A model generated the notes under the pieces. That model did not search any database. It was given only the letters and a program-made list of their open reading frames with translations, and had not been told where the DNA came from. From JAJISG01 sp964347345 (lineage in GTDB: Archaea > Thermoplasmatota > Thermoplasmata > RBG-16-68-12 > JAJISG01), in contig CAYFYB010000019.1 in NCBI GenBank assembly GCA_964347345.1, positions 1 to 31,376 on the forward strand: 31,376 nucleotides of DNA. Reading direction: 5' to 3'. Made by a program: the position numbers and the translations under genes. Of the stretch, positions 15,124-23,261 are shown one piece after another. The stretch's first letter is position 1, and each line of letters opens with the position of its first letter.

Positions 15124-15915
15124 CTAGGCTTGCGCTTCCCTCATCCCCCTTCCGAAGACCTTGTATCCCAGATACCCCAGTAGGGCGATTGAAACCCGGG
15201 ACATCGACCAGAAGTTCATCCTGCGGCGGGCCATCTCGACGGGGCGGTACTGACGCCAGAGGATGCCATGCTTAAGGGTGAGCTGCTTCCTCCCTGCGCC
15301 GTTCCAGAAGGCTTGTCGGAAAAAGTCGTACATCGAGGAACGGGTGCGGTGATAGACGATGGCCCTGGGCTCGTAAGCTATGGAATGGCCGGCCTTTACA
15401 GCGCGCAGGTTTAGGTCGATGTCCTCCGCAGTTATGAACCAATCGTCGAATCCACCGATCTTCTGCAGCGCCCCAGTCTCATATGCGAGGTTTGCACTGG
15501 GATGGGTAATGTCGAAGCCGCGGTAGATTAGCTCTACCCTTTCCAGCTCCTCAAAAGGCTTGTATCCTATCTGAATAGTCTTTCCGGCCACCACACTTGA
15601 CTGCTGGAGGGCCTGTCGGAGAAACTTGAGCCAGAAGGGGTTTGCAATGCAATCGGCATCGATGAAGGCAACCGCGTCGCCTCCACACATCCCGATCCCG
15701 TAGTTCCGGCTAGCTCCTCTGGTACCCCCCTTCAAGGCAAGCTTGATAAAACCGTAGCTTGAGGCATAGTCCCGAACGATCTCCCTGGTCCTATCCTGGC
15801 TTCCTGAGTCGATTACCACAATCTCCAGGGGCGGCTCCTGAGTCACGAGACTGTCCAGAAGGTCGGAAATGTTCCTCTCCTCGTTCCTGGTGGTAATCAG
15901 GACGCTTATCAGCAC
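15124..15915 (-). CDS. GT2 family glycosyltransferase
   Basis: A 263-residue family 2 glycosyltransferase distinct from its neighbour. The N-terminus reads LISVLITTRNEERNIS, followed by IVVIDSGSQDRT, a GASRNYGI segment and the metal-binding DADCIA. The catalytic ED motif lies in ITAEDIDLNLRA, followed by YEPRAIVYHRTR, as in surface-polysaccharide transferases that act by inversion. A C-terminal hydrophobic stretch around ALLGYLGYKVF suggests membrane association. The start is GTG at 15915 with a TATA-like box (15934-15943) 25 nt upstream. It is on the same strand as the DPM1-type gene, but each has its own promoter. The sugar and acceptor are unknown. Confidence 0.85.
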   Translation of the reverse strand: MLISVLITTRNEERNISDLLDSLVTQEPPLEIVVIDSGSQDRTREIVRDYASSYGFIKLALKGGTRGASRNYGIGMCGGDAVAFIDADCIANPFWLKFLRQALQQSSVVAGKTIQIGYKPFEELERVELIYRGFDITHPSANLAYETGALQKIGGFDDWFITAEDIDLNLRAVKAGHSIAYEPRAIVYHRTRSSMYDFFRQAFWNGAGRKQLTLKHGILWRQYRPVEMARRRMNFWSMSRVSIALLGYLGYKVFGRGMREAQA

Positions 15916-15933
15916 TGAGGTCCGTAACCTTCG

Positions 15934-15943
15934 CCTTTATAAA
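15934..15943 (-). promoter_or_regulatory. TATA-like box of the GT2 gene
   Basis: Minus-strand TTTATAAAGG within a longer A/T run, centred about 25 nt upstream of the GTG at 15915. Confidence 0.55.
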
Positions 15944-15965
15944 AAAGACGCGAGGGTCTCGAGAC

Positions 15966-16205
15966 TCATGGGTGAGCGTTAAGAATATGTCCCTCGAGCT
16001 TGATTGAAGGACCTCCCGGCATCACCTCCGTGAAGTCCAGCACCTTCTTCATTCCCTCGAAGTCTCCACCTCCATGGCCGACGAATCTGCCGGCCACGAC
16101 GAAGTCGGCAAACTTCAGAAGGAAGTGCCCCTCAAAGGTCATGCTGAGACCGGCCCAGACCAGATCGAGGGCGCTGGATCCCTCAGACCTGATAATAGCG
16201 AGCAT
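15966..16205 (-). CDS. hypothetical small protein, 79 residues
   Basis: ORF between the GT2 gene and the UDP-GlcNAc 2-epimerase gene. Its codons are mostly G or C at the third position, as in the neighbouring genes. The protein reads MLAIIRSEGSSALDL at the start and continues with LLKFADFVVAGRFVGHG, then a glycine-rich turn and a GMKKVLDFTEVMPGG segment. No family is recognised and it could be a remnant of a longer gene. The frame is open upstream to 16268, but the ATG at 16205 is chosen because the upstream codons read as a Pro/Ser-rich stretch unlike a protein core. The overlapping plus-strand frame (16000-16359) reads as a shadow. Confidence 0.45.
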   Translation of the reverse strand: MLAIIRSEGSSALDLVWAGLSMTFEGHFLLKFADFVVAGRFVGHGGGDFEGMKKVLDFTEVMPGGPSIKLEGHILNAHP

Positions 16206-16283
16206 CGCTGAAGGCTCCGCCGAAGTGTCCGATACAGGGGGGCCAGGGGACGGCAGTAGGCCCTCCAAAATACAGCAGAAGAG

Positions 16284-16291
16284 GTTTTATC
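16284..16291 (+). promoter_or_regulatory. TATA-like box of the UDP-GlcNAc 2-epimerase gene
   Basis: GTTTTATC centred 28 nt upstream of the GTG at 16316. Apart from this and the small minus-strand ORF, the 400-bp stretch from 15916 to 16315 shows nothing else. Confidence 0.5.
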
Positions 16292-16315
16292 TGAGGCTCA
16301 CCTGCTCCTGGGAAT

Positions 16316-17437
16316 GTGGAGGTCTCAGCAGTCATCGGGACCAGGCCAGAGATAGTTAAGATGGCCCCAGTTGTGATGGCACTGCATAAGCTGGGCATAG
16401 GCTGCTCCCTTATCCACACCGGTCAGCACTATGACCGGGAATTGTCTCAGATATTCATCGAAGAACTCGGCCTTCCGAAGCCTGACGCTTCCCTCGACGT
16501 TGGATCGGGGTCTCAGGCGGAGCAGACGGCCCAGGCCCTGCTTGGGCTGGAGAGGACCTTCATCGATATCAGGCCGCCGTTGGTATTGGCAGAGGGGGAT
16601 ACCAATACCGTCCTGGCTGCTGCCCTCTCTGCTGTGAAGATGGGGATTGACGTGGGACACGTAGAGGCCGGACTTCGGAGCCACGATCTCCGCATGCCGG
16701 AAGAGCACAATCGAAGGCTGACGGATCATCTCTCCTCGTACCTGTTCGCTCCCACAGAGGTTTCGGAGGCCAATCTGCGAAGCGAGTCCGTCTGGGGAGA
16801 GATTTTCGTCACAGGCAACACGGTGATAGATTCCTGCCTGAGATACATGCCCTTAGCCGAGCGGAAATCGAGTGTTCTCGATGACGTGGGCGGCGATGAT
16901 TACTGTCTGGCCACGGCCCATAGAGCGGAGAACGTGGACGACATGGCGACCCTAGCGGAACTAGTAAAGCTATTCACATCCCTGCCCATCCCCGTTGTCT
17001 ATCCAATCCATCCCAGGACCGTGAATCGGCTGAAGCAGTTCGGCCTCTACGAAAGACTGGCGGGCCGCCCTGGCGTCAAGTTGTTGCCGCCTCAAGGCTA
17101 CTTCGACTTCTTGGTCCTCATGAAACATTCTAGCTTCATCCTGACAGACTCCGGTGGCATACAGGAGGAGGCAACCGCTCCGAACATCAGGAAGAAGGTC
17201 TTCGTCCTTAGAAGGAGCACCGAGAGGCCCGAGGCCGTAGCCGCTGGCTATGCCGAAGTCGTGGGCACGGAGGCCGAAACATCGCTGCCGAAGATCATGG
17301 CATACGCGGAGAATCCTAGGACGCCACAGGGGCCCTGCCCGTATGGCGATGGGAACAGTGGAGAGAAGATCGCGGGAATCGTGAAGGACATACAGGAGGG
17401 AGGGCGGAGCCACCCGCTGACTGGATCCAGCTCCTAG
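16316..17437 (+). CDS. wecB: UDP-N-acetylglucosamine 2-epimerase (non-hydrolysing)
   Basis: Interconverts UDP-GlcNAc and UDP-ManNAc, a precursor for surface glycans. All family landmarks are present in order: VIGTRPEIVKMAPV, HTGQHYD, EGDTNTVLAAALSA, GHVEAGLRS, MPEEHNRRLTDHLS, VTGNTVIDS, ATAHRAENVDD, YPIHPRTVNRL, LTDSGGIQEEA and the STERPEAV C-terminal loop. At 373 residues it is full length. The start is GTG at 16316, directly before the first strand, with a TATA-like box 28 nt upstream. The usual partner UDP-ManNAc dehydrogenase (WecC) is not next to it. The two glycosyltransferases upstream suggest a surface-glycan role. Confidence 0.93.
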   Translation: MEVSAVIGTRPEIVKMAPVVMALHKLGIGCSLIHTGQHYDRELSQIFIEELGLPKPDASLDVGSGSQAEQTAQALLGLERTFIDIRPPLVLAEGDTNTVLAAALSAVKMGIDVGHVEAGLRSHDLRMPEEHNRRLTDHLSSYLFAPTEVSEANLRSESVWGEIFVTGNTVIDSCLRYMPLAERKSSVLDDVGGDDYCLATAHRAENVDDMATLAELVKLFTSLPIPVVYPIHPRTVNRLKQFGLYERLAGRPGVKLLPPQGYFDFLVLMKHSSFILTDSGGIQEEATAPNIRKKVFVLRRSTERPEAVAAGYAEVVGTEAETSLPKIMAYAENPRTPQGPCPYGDGNSGEKIAGIVKDIQEGGRSHPLTGSSS

Positions 17438-17481
17438 GCTTTCAGGCCAGGCATTCAAGGATTTCCGATACAAGTAGTGTG

Positions 17482-17490
17482 TCTTTTATA
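17482..17490 (+). promoter_or_regulatory. TATA-like box of the two-helix membrane protein gene
   Basis: TCTTTTATA centred about 43 nt upstream of the ATG at 17529. This implies a leader of about 17 nt, which contains GAGG elements at 17514-17517 and 17520-17523 that may serve as a ribosome-binding site. Confidence 0.45.
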
Positions 17491-17528
17491 GTCAGCATCG
17501 TGTTGGCTGAAGTGAGGTCGAGGCCGGG

Positions 17529-18023
17529 ATGATCAAGAAGAGGTTCATGACCCAGATATGGAGGATACAGCAGAGCCAGACGCTAGTTGGAATCATTGTG
17601 TGGTCTGCTGCCTTGGCTGGCATTTTTTGGGATGTCGTCTCCCCAGTCTTCGTGAGATTAGGGCTGGTGAGTTCGGAGCAGGTGGGTTTAGGAATCGTCA
17701 TTCTCTTCTTCACAGTGCTGGTGAGCATCATCATAATCGGGACAATCTACGACCGAGTGCTGAAACTATGGAGGGAGCAGAACGTCGTTGCCATCGAAAG
17801 AAACCCCTTCATGAGGGAGAACCTGACTCCCAAGGAGATACTGCTCTGGAGGAAGGTCCTCCTGAGGACCCTGAGGGAGGTGGGACGGGAGGATCCAGGG
17901 GTTCAGGAGGACGTTGAGTTCATGGAAAGGTGGATAGAGAAGTCCTTGGCCACTAACCCGGGATTTGATGGCTACGTTCGTCAGCTGGAGAAGTGGGTCA
18001 AGGAGGAAGCCCCTAGCTCCTAG
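17529..18023 (+). CDS. membrane protein of unknown function, two helices and cytoplasmic tail
   Basis: A 164-residue protein. A basic N-terminus (MIKKRFMTQIWRIQQ) precedes a first hydrophobic segment at about residues 19-42 and a second at about 52-74 (VGLGIVILFFTVLVSIIIIG). The remaining 90 residues are charged and helical (KEILLWRKVLLRTLREVG and VEFMERWIEKSL). No family is recognised. It lies between wecB and smc on the same strand but has its own TATA box. A GC-rich inverted repeat follows its stop and may end its transcript. Confidence 0.7.
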   Translation: MIKKRFMTQIWRIQQSQTLVGIIVWSAALAGIFWDVVSPVFVRLGLVSSEQVGLGIVILFFTVLVSIIIIGTIYDRVLKLWREQNVVAIERNPFMRENLTPKEILLWRKVLLRTLREVGREDPGVQEDVEFMERWIEKSLATNPGFDGYVRQLEKWVKEEAPSS

Positions 18024-18043
18024 TCCTCTTGCTGCACCCTTCG

Positions 18044-18066
18044 CCGGGGGCCTCATGGGGGCCCGG
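18044..18066 (+). terminator. possible GC-rich hairpin after the membrane protein gene
   Basis: CCGGG at 18044-18048 pairs with CCCGG at 18062-18066, with a partly paired GC-rich interior, and the sequence then turns A/T-rich. It lies 20 bp past the stop. Archaea rely mainly on T tracts for termination, so this is only a candidate. Confidence 0.25.
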
Positions 18067-18070
18067 AAAG

Positions 18071-18080
18071 TATTTCTATA
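18071..18080 (+). promoter_or_regulatory. TATA-like box of the smc operon
   Basis: TATTTCTATA, about 115 nt upstream of the probable smc start. It predicts transcription starting near 18102-18106 and so a leader of about 85-90 nt, unusually long for this window. A second candidate, CGTAATAC at 18087-18094, would shorten the leader by about 15 nt. Confidence 0.4.
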
Positions 18081-18101
18081 GGTTTTCGTAATACACCGCC
18101 C

Positions 18102-18115
18102 GCTCCGGAAGGAGC
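18102..18115 (+). repeat. small stem-loop with GNRA-type loop in the smc leader
   Basis: GCTCC at 18102-18106 is followed by GGAA and then GGAGC at 18111-18115. It is a perfect 5-bp stem closed by a GNRA-class tetraloop, placed at or just after the predicted 5' end of the smc transcript. The stem is short and could occur by chance. Confidence 0.3.
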
Positions 18116-18129
18116 CCTCGTCAGAGGGG

Positions 18130-18195
18130 ATGGATGGGATGAGTTTCACGGAACCGACCAGCTCCCGTTACGAGGAGGTAGCTTCCTGTTCTTGA
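18130..18195 (+). CDS. candidate upstream ORF (21 codons) overlapping the smc start
   Basis: ATG at 18130 opens a frame encoding MDGMSFTEPTSSRYEEVASCS. Its TGA (18193-18195) overlaps the TTG proposed as the smc start (18192-18194) as TTGA. The GAGGAGGT ribosome-binding-site-like sequence for smc (18172-18179) lies inside this ORF. The same TTGA stop/start arrangement links smc to scpA. No peptide family is recognised, and the ORF could be chance; a coupling or leader-peptide role is inference. Confidence 0.3.
   Translation: MDGMSFTEPTSSRYEEVASCS
18172..18179 (+). promoter_or_regulatory. strong Shine-Dalgarno sequence of smc
   Basis: GAGGAGGT is strongly complementary to the 3' end of archaeal 16S rRNA. 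It lies 12 nt before the TTG at 18192 and 6 nt before an in-frame CTG at 18186. No ATG or GTG is available in frame near it, so the smc start must be a rare codon. Confidence 0.6.
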
Positions 18196-21100
18196 AGGAG
18201 ATTGAACTCGAGAACTTCAAGTCCTTCGGGCGGCGCTTTCGCCTCCCCTTCCTCCCGGGTTACACGGCAATCACAGGGCCGAACGGCAGCGGCAAGAGCA
18301 ACCTCAGCGACGCCGTCCTTTTTGTCCTCGGACCCAAGAGTTCCAAGGTGATTCGTGCTGGGAAGCTGACCGACTTGGTCTACAACGGTGGCAAGGACGG
18401 TAACCCGGCAAACCACTGCCGAGTTTCCCTGGTCTTCGACAACAAGAGCAGGACCATTCCTCTGGATAGCGATGAGGTGAGGCTCACCCGCTACGTCGGA
18501 CTGTCCCCCAGCGTGGAGGACGGCTACAACTCCTATTTCTACATCAACGGGCGCAAGGCCACCCTCTCGGCCTTTGATTCCCTTCTGGCCAACGCCAAGA
18601 TCTCCGCAGAAGGCTACAACATCGTCCAGCAGGGAGACGTGGGCAGGATAGTGGAGATGAGCCCGGTAGAGAGGAGGAGAGTCCTGGAGGACATTGCGGG
18701 AATCTCCCAGTTTGACGAGGACATCCGGAGGGCGGAGGAGAAGAAGGCCGGCGTCGAAGAGAACCTGGGGAGGATAGAGATAATCCTGGATGAGATCAAG
18801 AGGCAGCTTCGGCAGCTGGAAAAGGACAGGGAGGCTGCCCTTCGTTACCGTGAACTCAAGGAAAAGCTGGAAACGGCCAGGGCCCAGCAGGCTCATAAGG
18901 AAGCCCACGTCCTCCAGCAACAGCTGGCCTCCACGCACAAGCAGGTGGAGAAGTACCAGGCAGACGGGGAGAGGCTGAAGGGTGAGTGTGACCGTCTGCG
19001 TAATGCGCTGGAGGACGCCGAGGGGAAGCTCAGGGACCTCGAGGAAGAGGTCGCTCAGATGGGCGGAGAGGAGTTCAAGGAACTCAAGGAGAGGCTTGAT
19101 GGCCTCAGGATAGAGAGGGCCAGGGCCCAGGATGGCATCGAGCGGAACAAGGAGGAGGTTAAGGAGCTCAGGACCGAGGCCTCAGCAGGCAAGAAAGAGT
19201 TCGAAAAGCTTCTCAAGGAGATAGCAGAACTCAAGGCCCAGCAGCGGGGGGCTGAAGAGGCGACTCGCCAGGTGGAGACTTCAATAGGCTCTTTGGACGA
19301 AGAGATCGCGGGCCTGGAGGAGAAGGCTTCCCAGTCTGATGAGAAGATCTTACAGGTTCAGAAGGCCCTGGTATCCCTCGACAAGGAGATTGAAAATCTG
19401 GAGACCAGGCACAAGTCCCTATCCCTGGAGCGAGAGAAGTTGGTGCACGGGCTAGAGCAATTGGACGAGCAGATCGCCCAACTGGAGGAGGAGAGGAAGG
19501 CTCAGGAGTTCGAGGTCCAGGATGGGGAGTGGCAGCTCAAGGAGGCCACCTCGAGTTCGAAGGCAACCTCCAAGGAGCTGAAGGGACTGGAAGGAAGGCA
19601 TGAGGAGCTGGTGGCAGAGGAGAAGGAGCTGAACCAGCAGTCCTCTGAGTTGGAGAGCGCCGTCAGAACCCTTTCGAGGGAGTACAGCCAGCTGAAGGCG
19701 GAAGCCGACGCCGCCGATAGCGTGCGGAAGGGATACAACAGGGCGGTAAGTACCATACTCGAAGCAAGGGACACGGGGAAGCTGGGAGGCATCCACGGCA
19801 CTATCGCCGAGCTTGCTCAGGTGAGACCGGAACACGATATCGCCCTTAAGGTCGCCGCCGGGGCTAGGATGCAGGCCATCGTCGTGGAGGATGATGGAAT
19901 CGCATCCGACGCTATCGAGTACCTGAAGTCCAGGAAGATGGGGAGGGCCATCTTCCTTCCTCTTAACAAGATGCTCCCGGGGCGGCCCAGGGGGAAGGCT
20001 CTGCTGGCAGTCAGGGAAGCTCTCGGCTTCGCCATCGACCTAGTCTCCTTTGACGAGAAATACAGACATGCTTTCTGGTATGTCTTCGGGGACACGGTGG
20101 TCGTTGAGGACCTTGCCCAGGCTCGACGCCTCATGGGCGGCATAAGGCTCGTAACCCTGGATGGCCAGCTCGTTGAGGCTAGCGGGGCGATGGTAGGGGG
20201 GCAGGTGGAGGAGGTCCTCCTGAAGTTCGGACAGGTATCCGAGGGTAGGCTAAGGGAGACCGGTGAGAAGCTCAGAAAGGCTTCCGAGGAACTGAAGAAT
20301 GTCAACGAGCGTTTGCAGGAGGTCCGGGGCGAAGTGAGGCAGATGGATAAGGCCCTGAGGGAGCTCCGGGGCCAGGAGGACAGGAGGGGTTCCATGTCTG
20401 AGGTTCTGAGGAAGCGCGTGGCTGAGCTGAAGGACCGCCTGAAGGCAAGCAATGCAGCCTTGGAACGGAAGAGGGACAAGAGACAGGGGGCCAAGGAGTG
20501 TGTGGAATCGCTCGAGGCGGGCATTGGGGAGCTTGAGGGACAGATAAAAGAGATCAGGCAGAAGAGAGACACCAAGAGGGAGGAACTAGCTCAGGCCACA
20601 CCGCAGCGAATAGCTCAGAGGATGAGGAAGCTTCAGTCGGAGAAGCTCTCTCAGGTCGGGAAGCTCAACGCCCACAAGTCTCAGGCGGGAACCCTGGGAA
20701 GTCAGATTTCCCTCCAAGAGGGTAGAAGGTCAGAGGTTGAGGAAAGGCAGGCCGAGATCAGGGACAGGATTGCCCAGCAGGAGAAGAGGACCGCGGGACT
20801 TGTAGAGAAGCTCGCCCAAGTGGAAGATGAGCTGTTAGGCCTCCAGAAGATGGAGGAAAGACTCCTGGCGGAGATGAAGGGCGTCAGGGAGCGAAGGGAT
20901 GCTGCCTTCAAGGCGAGAACGGAGCTGGAGGCGAAGCTCGAGAAGCTGGGGAGCAAACTGGAGACCACTGAGGACTTCCTGTTGAGCCTGGAGGCTCAGT
21001 CCACCTCTCTGAGGGAGAGGCTGGCGGAGGCAGAGGCCCATCTGAAGGAGTTTGGAGATGTGGGCGAGGAACTCCCTCCCTTGGAGGATATAAAGGCTAC

Positions 21101-21767
21101 CATAACCCGCTGCGAGAAGGCCCTGGACTCCATCGGGGCAGTGAACCTCAGGGCCCTGGAGGACTATGAGACCCAGGAGGTCAGGCACGACGAGCTGAAG
21201 GAGGAGCTTTCCCGTCTCAAGAAGGAGAGGCAGAATCTCCTGAGGCTAGTAGGGGAATTGGAAACCAGGAAAAGGGATGGCCTGTTGACGGTCTTCCGAG
21301 CCATCAGGGAGAACTTCGTCGCGATCTTCGGGGAGCTGTCAGAGGGGGGCGAAGCTGAGCTGCATATGGAGAGTGAGGAGGACCCCTTCAGTGGTGGACT
21401 CATAATCAAGGCTCGACCTCCTGACAAGCGGTTTCTGCGTCTGGAAGCCCTCTCGGGAGGGGAGAAGAGCCTGGTATCCATGGCTTTCATCTTCGCTATC
21501 CAGGAGTACGAGCCGTCGCCCTTCTACTTCCTGGACGAGGTGGACCAGAACCTAGACGCGGTCAACGCTGAGAGGATAGCCCGAATGATTCGGAAGAACT
21601 CCGCCACTGCCCAGTTCATACAGATATCGCTTCGGAAGGTGAGCCTCAAAGAAGCCGATCACATCTTGGGCGTGACCATGCGCAAGAAGGGGATATCCGA
21701 TGTTGTCATGAGGGTCAATCTGGATGAAGTGACTGACGAGGTGCCCAAGGCGGAGGCTGCAGCTTGA
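18192..21767 (+). CDS. smc: chromosome segregation/condensin ATPase SMC
   Basis: Structural maintenance of chromosomes protein, which with ScpA and ScpB forms the condensin that organises and separates chromosomes. At 1191 residues it is full length. Residues 1-160 hold the N-terminal ATPase half, with KEIELENFKSFG at the start and Walker A GPNGSGKS at 29-36. Two long coiled-coil arms (about 160-500 and 690-1030) flank the hinge at about 525-675 (GGIHGTIAEL to the glycine-rich AMVGGQVEE). The C-terminal ATPase half has the ABC signature LSGGEKSLV (about 1087) and Walker B FYFLDEVDQNLD (about 1111). The start is a non-ATG codon, TTG at 18192 or possibly CTG at 18186. scpA and scpB follow without gaps. 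Confidence 0.96.
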   Translation: MKEIELENFKSFGRRFRLPFLPGYTAITGPNGSGKSNLSDAVLFVLGPKSSKVIRAGKLTDLVYNGGKDGNPANHCRVSLVFDNKSRTIPLDSDEVRLTRYVGLSPSVEDGYNSYFYINGRKATLSAFDSLLANAKISAEGYNIVQQGDVGRIVEMSPVERRRVLEDIAGISQFDEDIRRAEEKKAGVEENLGRIEIILDEIKRQLRQLEKDREAALRYRELKEKLETARAQQAHKEAHVLQQQLASTHKQVEKYQADGERLKGECDRLRNALEDAEGKLRDLEEEVAQMGGEEFKELKERLDGLRIERARAQDGIERNKEEVKELRTEASAGKKEFEKLLKEIAELKAQQRGAEEATRQVETSIGSLDEEIAGLEEKASQSDEKILQVQKALVSLDKEIENLETRHKSLSLEREKLVHGLEQLDEQIAQLEEERKAQEFEVQDGEWQLKEATSSSKATSKELKGLEGRHEELVAEEKELNQQSSELESAVRTLSREYSQLKAEADAADSVRKGYNRAVSTILEARDTGKLGGIHGTIAELAQVRPEHDIALKVAAGARMQAIVVEDDGIASDAIEYLKSRKMGRAIFLPLNKMLPGRPRGKALLAVREALGFAIDLVSFDEKYRHAFWYVFGDTVVVEDLAQARRLMGGIRLVTLDGQLVEASGAMVGGQVEEVLLKFGQVSEGRLRETGEKLRKASEELKNVNERLQEVRGEVRQMDKALRELRGQEDRRGSMSEVLRKRVAELKDRLKASNAALERKRDKRQGAKECVESLEAGIGELEGQIKEIRQKRDTKREELAQATPQRIAQRMRKLQSEKLSQVGKLNAHKSQAGTLGSQISLQEGRRSEVEERQAEIRDRIAQQEKRTAGLVEKLAQVEDELLGLQKMEERLLAEMKGVRERRDAAFKARTELEAKLEKLGSKLETTEDFLLSLEAQSTSLRERLAEAEAHLKEFGDVGEELPPLEDIKATITRCEKALDSIGAVNLRALEDYETQEVRHDELKEELSRLKKERQNLLRLVGELETRKRDGLLTVFRAIRENFVAIFGELSEGGEAELHMESEEDPFSGGLIIKARPPDKRFLRLEALSGGEKSLVSMAFIFAIQEYEPSPFYFLDEVDQNLDAVNAERIARMIRKNSATAQFIQISLRKVSLKEADHILGVTMRKKGISDVVMRVNLDEVTDEVPKAEAAA

Positions 21768-22648
21768 GGAACGCCTACCAGGACGTCTTGAGCCATCTCC
21801 TCTTCCACAAGGCCCTGGAAGAGGAAAGGTCGGAGAAGATCGACAGGTATGTAGAGCTGCTATCGAAAGCTCATGATGGCTACGAGTTCTCACCGAACGA
21901 ACGATTCGAGAGGAGCGTGGTGGCGGCCTTCGAGCTAGTCATGGAGCAGTCCTTCGATCCTTGGGACATCGATCTGGTTCGCTTCTCCAAGGCCTACATG
22001 AACAGGCTGAGGCGTCTCGGAACGGTCAACTTCATCACTGCTGGTCGCATGATACTGATGGCCTGGTCGGTCCTAAAGCTCCAGACAGAGGCTCTCCTTT
22101 CATCGGTTGAGCCCGCCAACCCCCCGGGAGAGGAAATCTACGATTCCTGGGACATAATCCCTGGGCTATACAGAGAACCCAACGACGTCGACTTCACTCA
22201 CCGACTCCTGCTGGAGGACGAACCGCCCCTCAAAGAGGCCTTCCAGAGGGAGGTCGAGCGACCGGTCACCCTCCTCGATCTCTTGGATGCCTTCGCCAAG
22301 GCCTTTCAAGAGACCACTGGTGCAGTAAGGATCCCAAGCAGACCGAGGAGGTTGGGGACTGAGGCCATCCGTGGAAAGGTGCACAGGGAGGACCTGGAAG
22401 AGGACATTCAGCATACGTGGGACCTCATTCTTGGCGCGGAGAAGGAGGTGGTGGGCCTGGGAGAGCTCTGCAATGGCGACGGGTGGGAACGTGCTACCCT
22501 CTTTCTCTCCATCCTCTTCCTTTCCAAGATGGGATGGCTGGAGATATGGCAGGAGGACTTCCCCTGGGGAGAGGTATATCTGCGTCCCCTTAGAGAGGAC
22601 CAGCTCGTGGAAGTTCTCACAGAACCGCTGGAGGCGCAGGAGGCCTAG
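21764..22648 (+). CDS. scpA: segregation and condensation protein ScpA (kleisin)
   Basis: Kleisin subunit bridging the two SMC heads. The 294 residues include the conserved FDPWDIDLVRFSKAYMNRL helix followed by FITAGRMILMAWSVLKLQTE, the SMC-neck-binding N-terminal half. The C-terminal winged-helix part contains ATLFLSILFLSKMGWLEIWQ. The middle is acidic and variable, as usual. It starts at TTG 21764, sharing TTGA with the smc stop, so translation is coupled, and ends directly against the ATG of scpB. Confidence 0.92.
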   Translation: MRNAYQDVLSHLLFHKALEEERSEKIDRYVELLSKAHDGYEFSPNERFERSVVAAFELVMEQSFDPWDIDLVRFSKAYMNRLRRLGTVNFITAGRMILMAWSVLKLQTEALLSSVEPANPPGEEIYDSWDIIPGLYREPNDVDFTHRLLLEDEPPLKEAFQREVERPVTLLDLLDAFAKAFQETTGAVRIPSRPRRLGTEAIRGKVHREDLEEDIQHTWDLILGAEKEVVGLGELCNGDGWERATLFLSILFLSKMGWLEIWQEDFPWGEVYLRPLREDQLVEVLTEPLEAQEA

Positions 22649-23191
22649 ATGGGGAAGAAGGCACTATTGGAGGCAGTTCTCTTCCTTTCCGGAAAGGCCT
22701 TGACCGAGAGACAGCTGTCGGAGACCACTGGCATCGACCTCACCACCGTCAAGAGGCTGCTCTCCATACTGTCCAGGGAGTACGGGGAGAGAGACAGTGG
22801 CCTGGAGATCGCCAGAAGGGGCAGGAGGTGGACCCTTCAGGTAAGAGAGGGTTACCTAGCGGAGGCGTCCCATCTGGCCCCCACGACGCTGCCTCCTGGG
22901 GTCCTCAAAACCGCTAGCCTGATAGCCTACTACCAGCCCGTGAAGCAGAGTCATCTGGTTTCCGTCCTGGGTCAAAAGGCATACGATCACGTCAAAAGGC
23001 TGAGGGAGATGGGGCTCATCACGACCAAGCCCTACGGTAGGACCTTTCTGATATCCACTACCTCAAAGTTCCTTGACTTCTTCGGCCTTGGCGTTCGCGA
23101 CCGGGACGAGCTGAGAAAGCTGATGGCCGAGCGGGTAGGGGGGGAACCGGGAGGGAGCTCGCTCGCATCGAGTGTGATAATTTCGACCTAA
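22649..23191 (+). CDS. scpB: segregation and condensation protein ScpB
   Basis: Accessory KITE subunit of the SMC complex: a tandem winged-helix protein that dimerises and binds the ScpA linker. The 180 residues start KKALLEAVLFLSGKALTERQLS, continue with the second winged helix around TASLIAYYQPVKQSHLVSVLG, and include LREMGLITTKPYGRTFLIS, all standard for the family. The ATG at 22649 directly follows the scpA stop TAG. The last about 20 residues are Gly/Ser-rich and probably disordered. Confidence 0.93.
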   Translation: MGKKALLEAVLFLSGKALTERQLSETTGIDLTTVKRLLSILSREYGERDSGLEIARRGRRWTLQVREGYLAEASHLAPTTLPPGVLKTASLIAYYQPVKQSHLVSVLGQKAYDHVKRLREMGLITTKPYGRTFLISTTSKFLDFFGLGVRDRDELRKLMAERVGGEPGGSSLASSVIIST

Positions 23192-23193
23192 CG

Positions 23194-23201
23194 TTTTTAT
23201 A
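23194..23201 (+). promoter_or_regulatory. TATA-like box of the giant repeat-protein gene
   Basis: TTTTTATA immediately after the scpB stop. It predicts transcription starting near 23222-23225 and a leader of about 53 nt, so the giant gene has its own promoter in addition to any read-through from the smc operon. Confidence 0.55.
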
Positions 23202-23261
23202 GACTCCATCCCCACTGCAAACAAGCCAGAGTCCCCAAATAGAGGACTGGACAGAGGTAAC

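Noticed and set aside
16000..16359. Plus-strand ORF of 119 codons before and into wecB
   Set aside because: It reads Pro/Ser/Arg-rich, overlaps the wecB start out of frame, and the minus-strand frame has better codon use.
14360..17437. Glycan genes as a single operon or horizontally acquired island
   Set aside because: Genes are on both strands, each with its own TATA-like box, and base composition by eye matches the surroundings; no integrase, tRNA or flanking repeats seen.
19817..20575. Minus-strand ORF of 252 codons inside smc
   Set aside because: Ser/Arg/Leu-rich antisense read of the SMC hinge and coiled coil.
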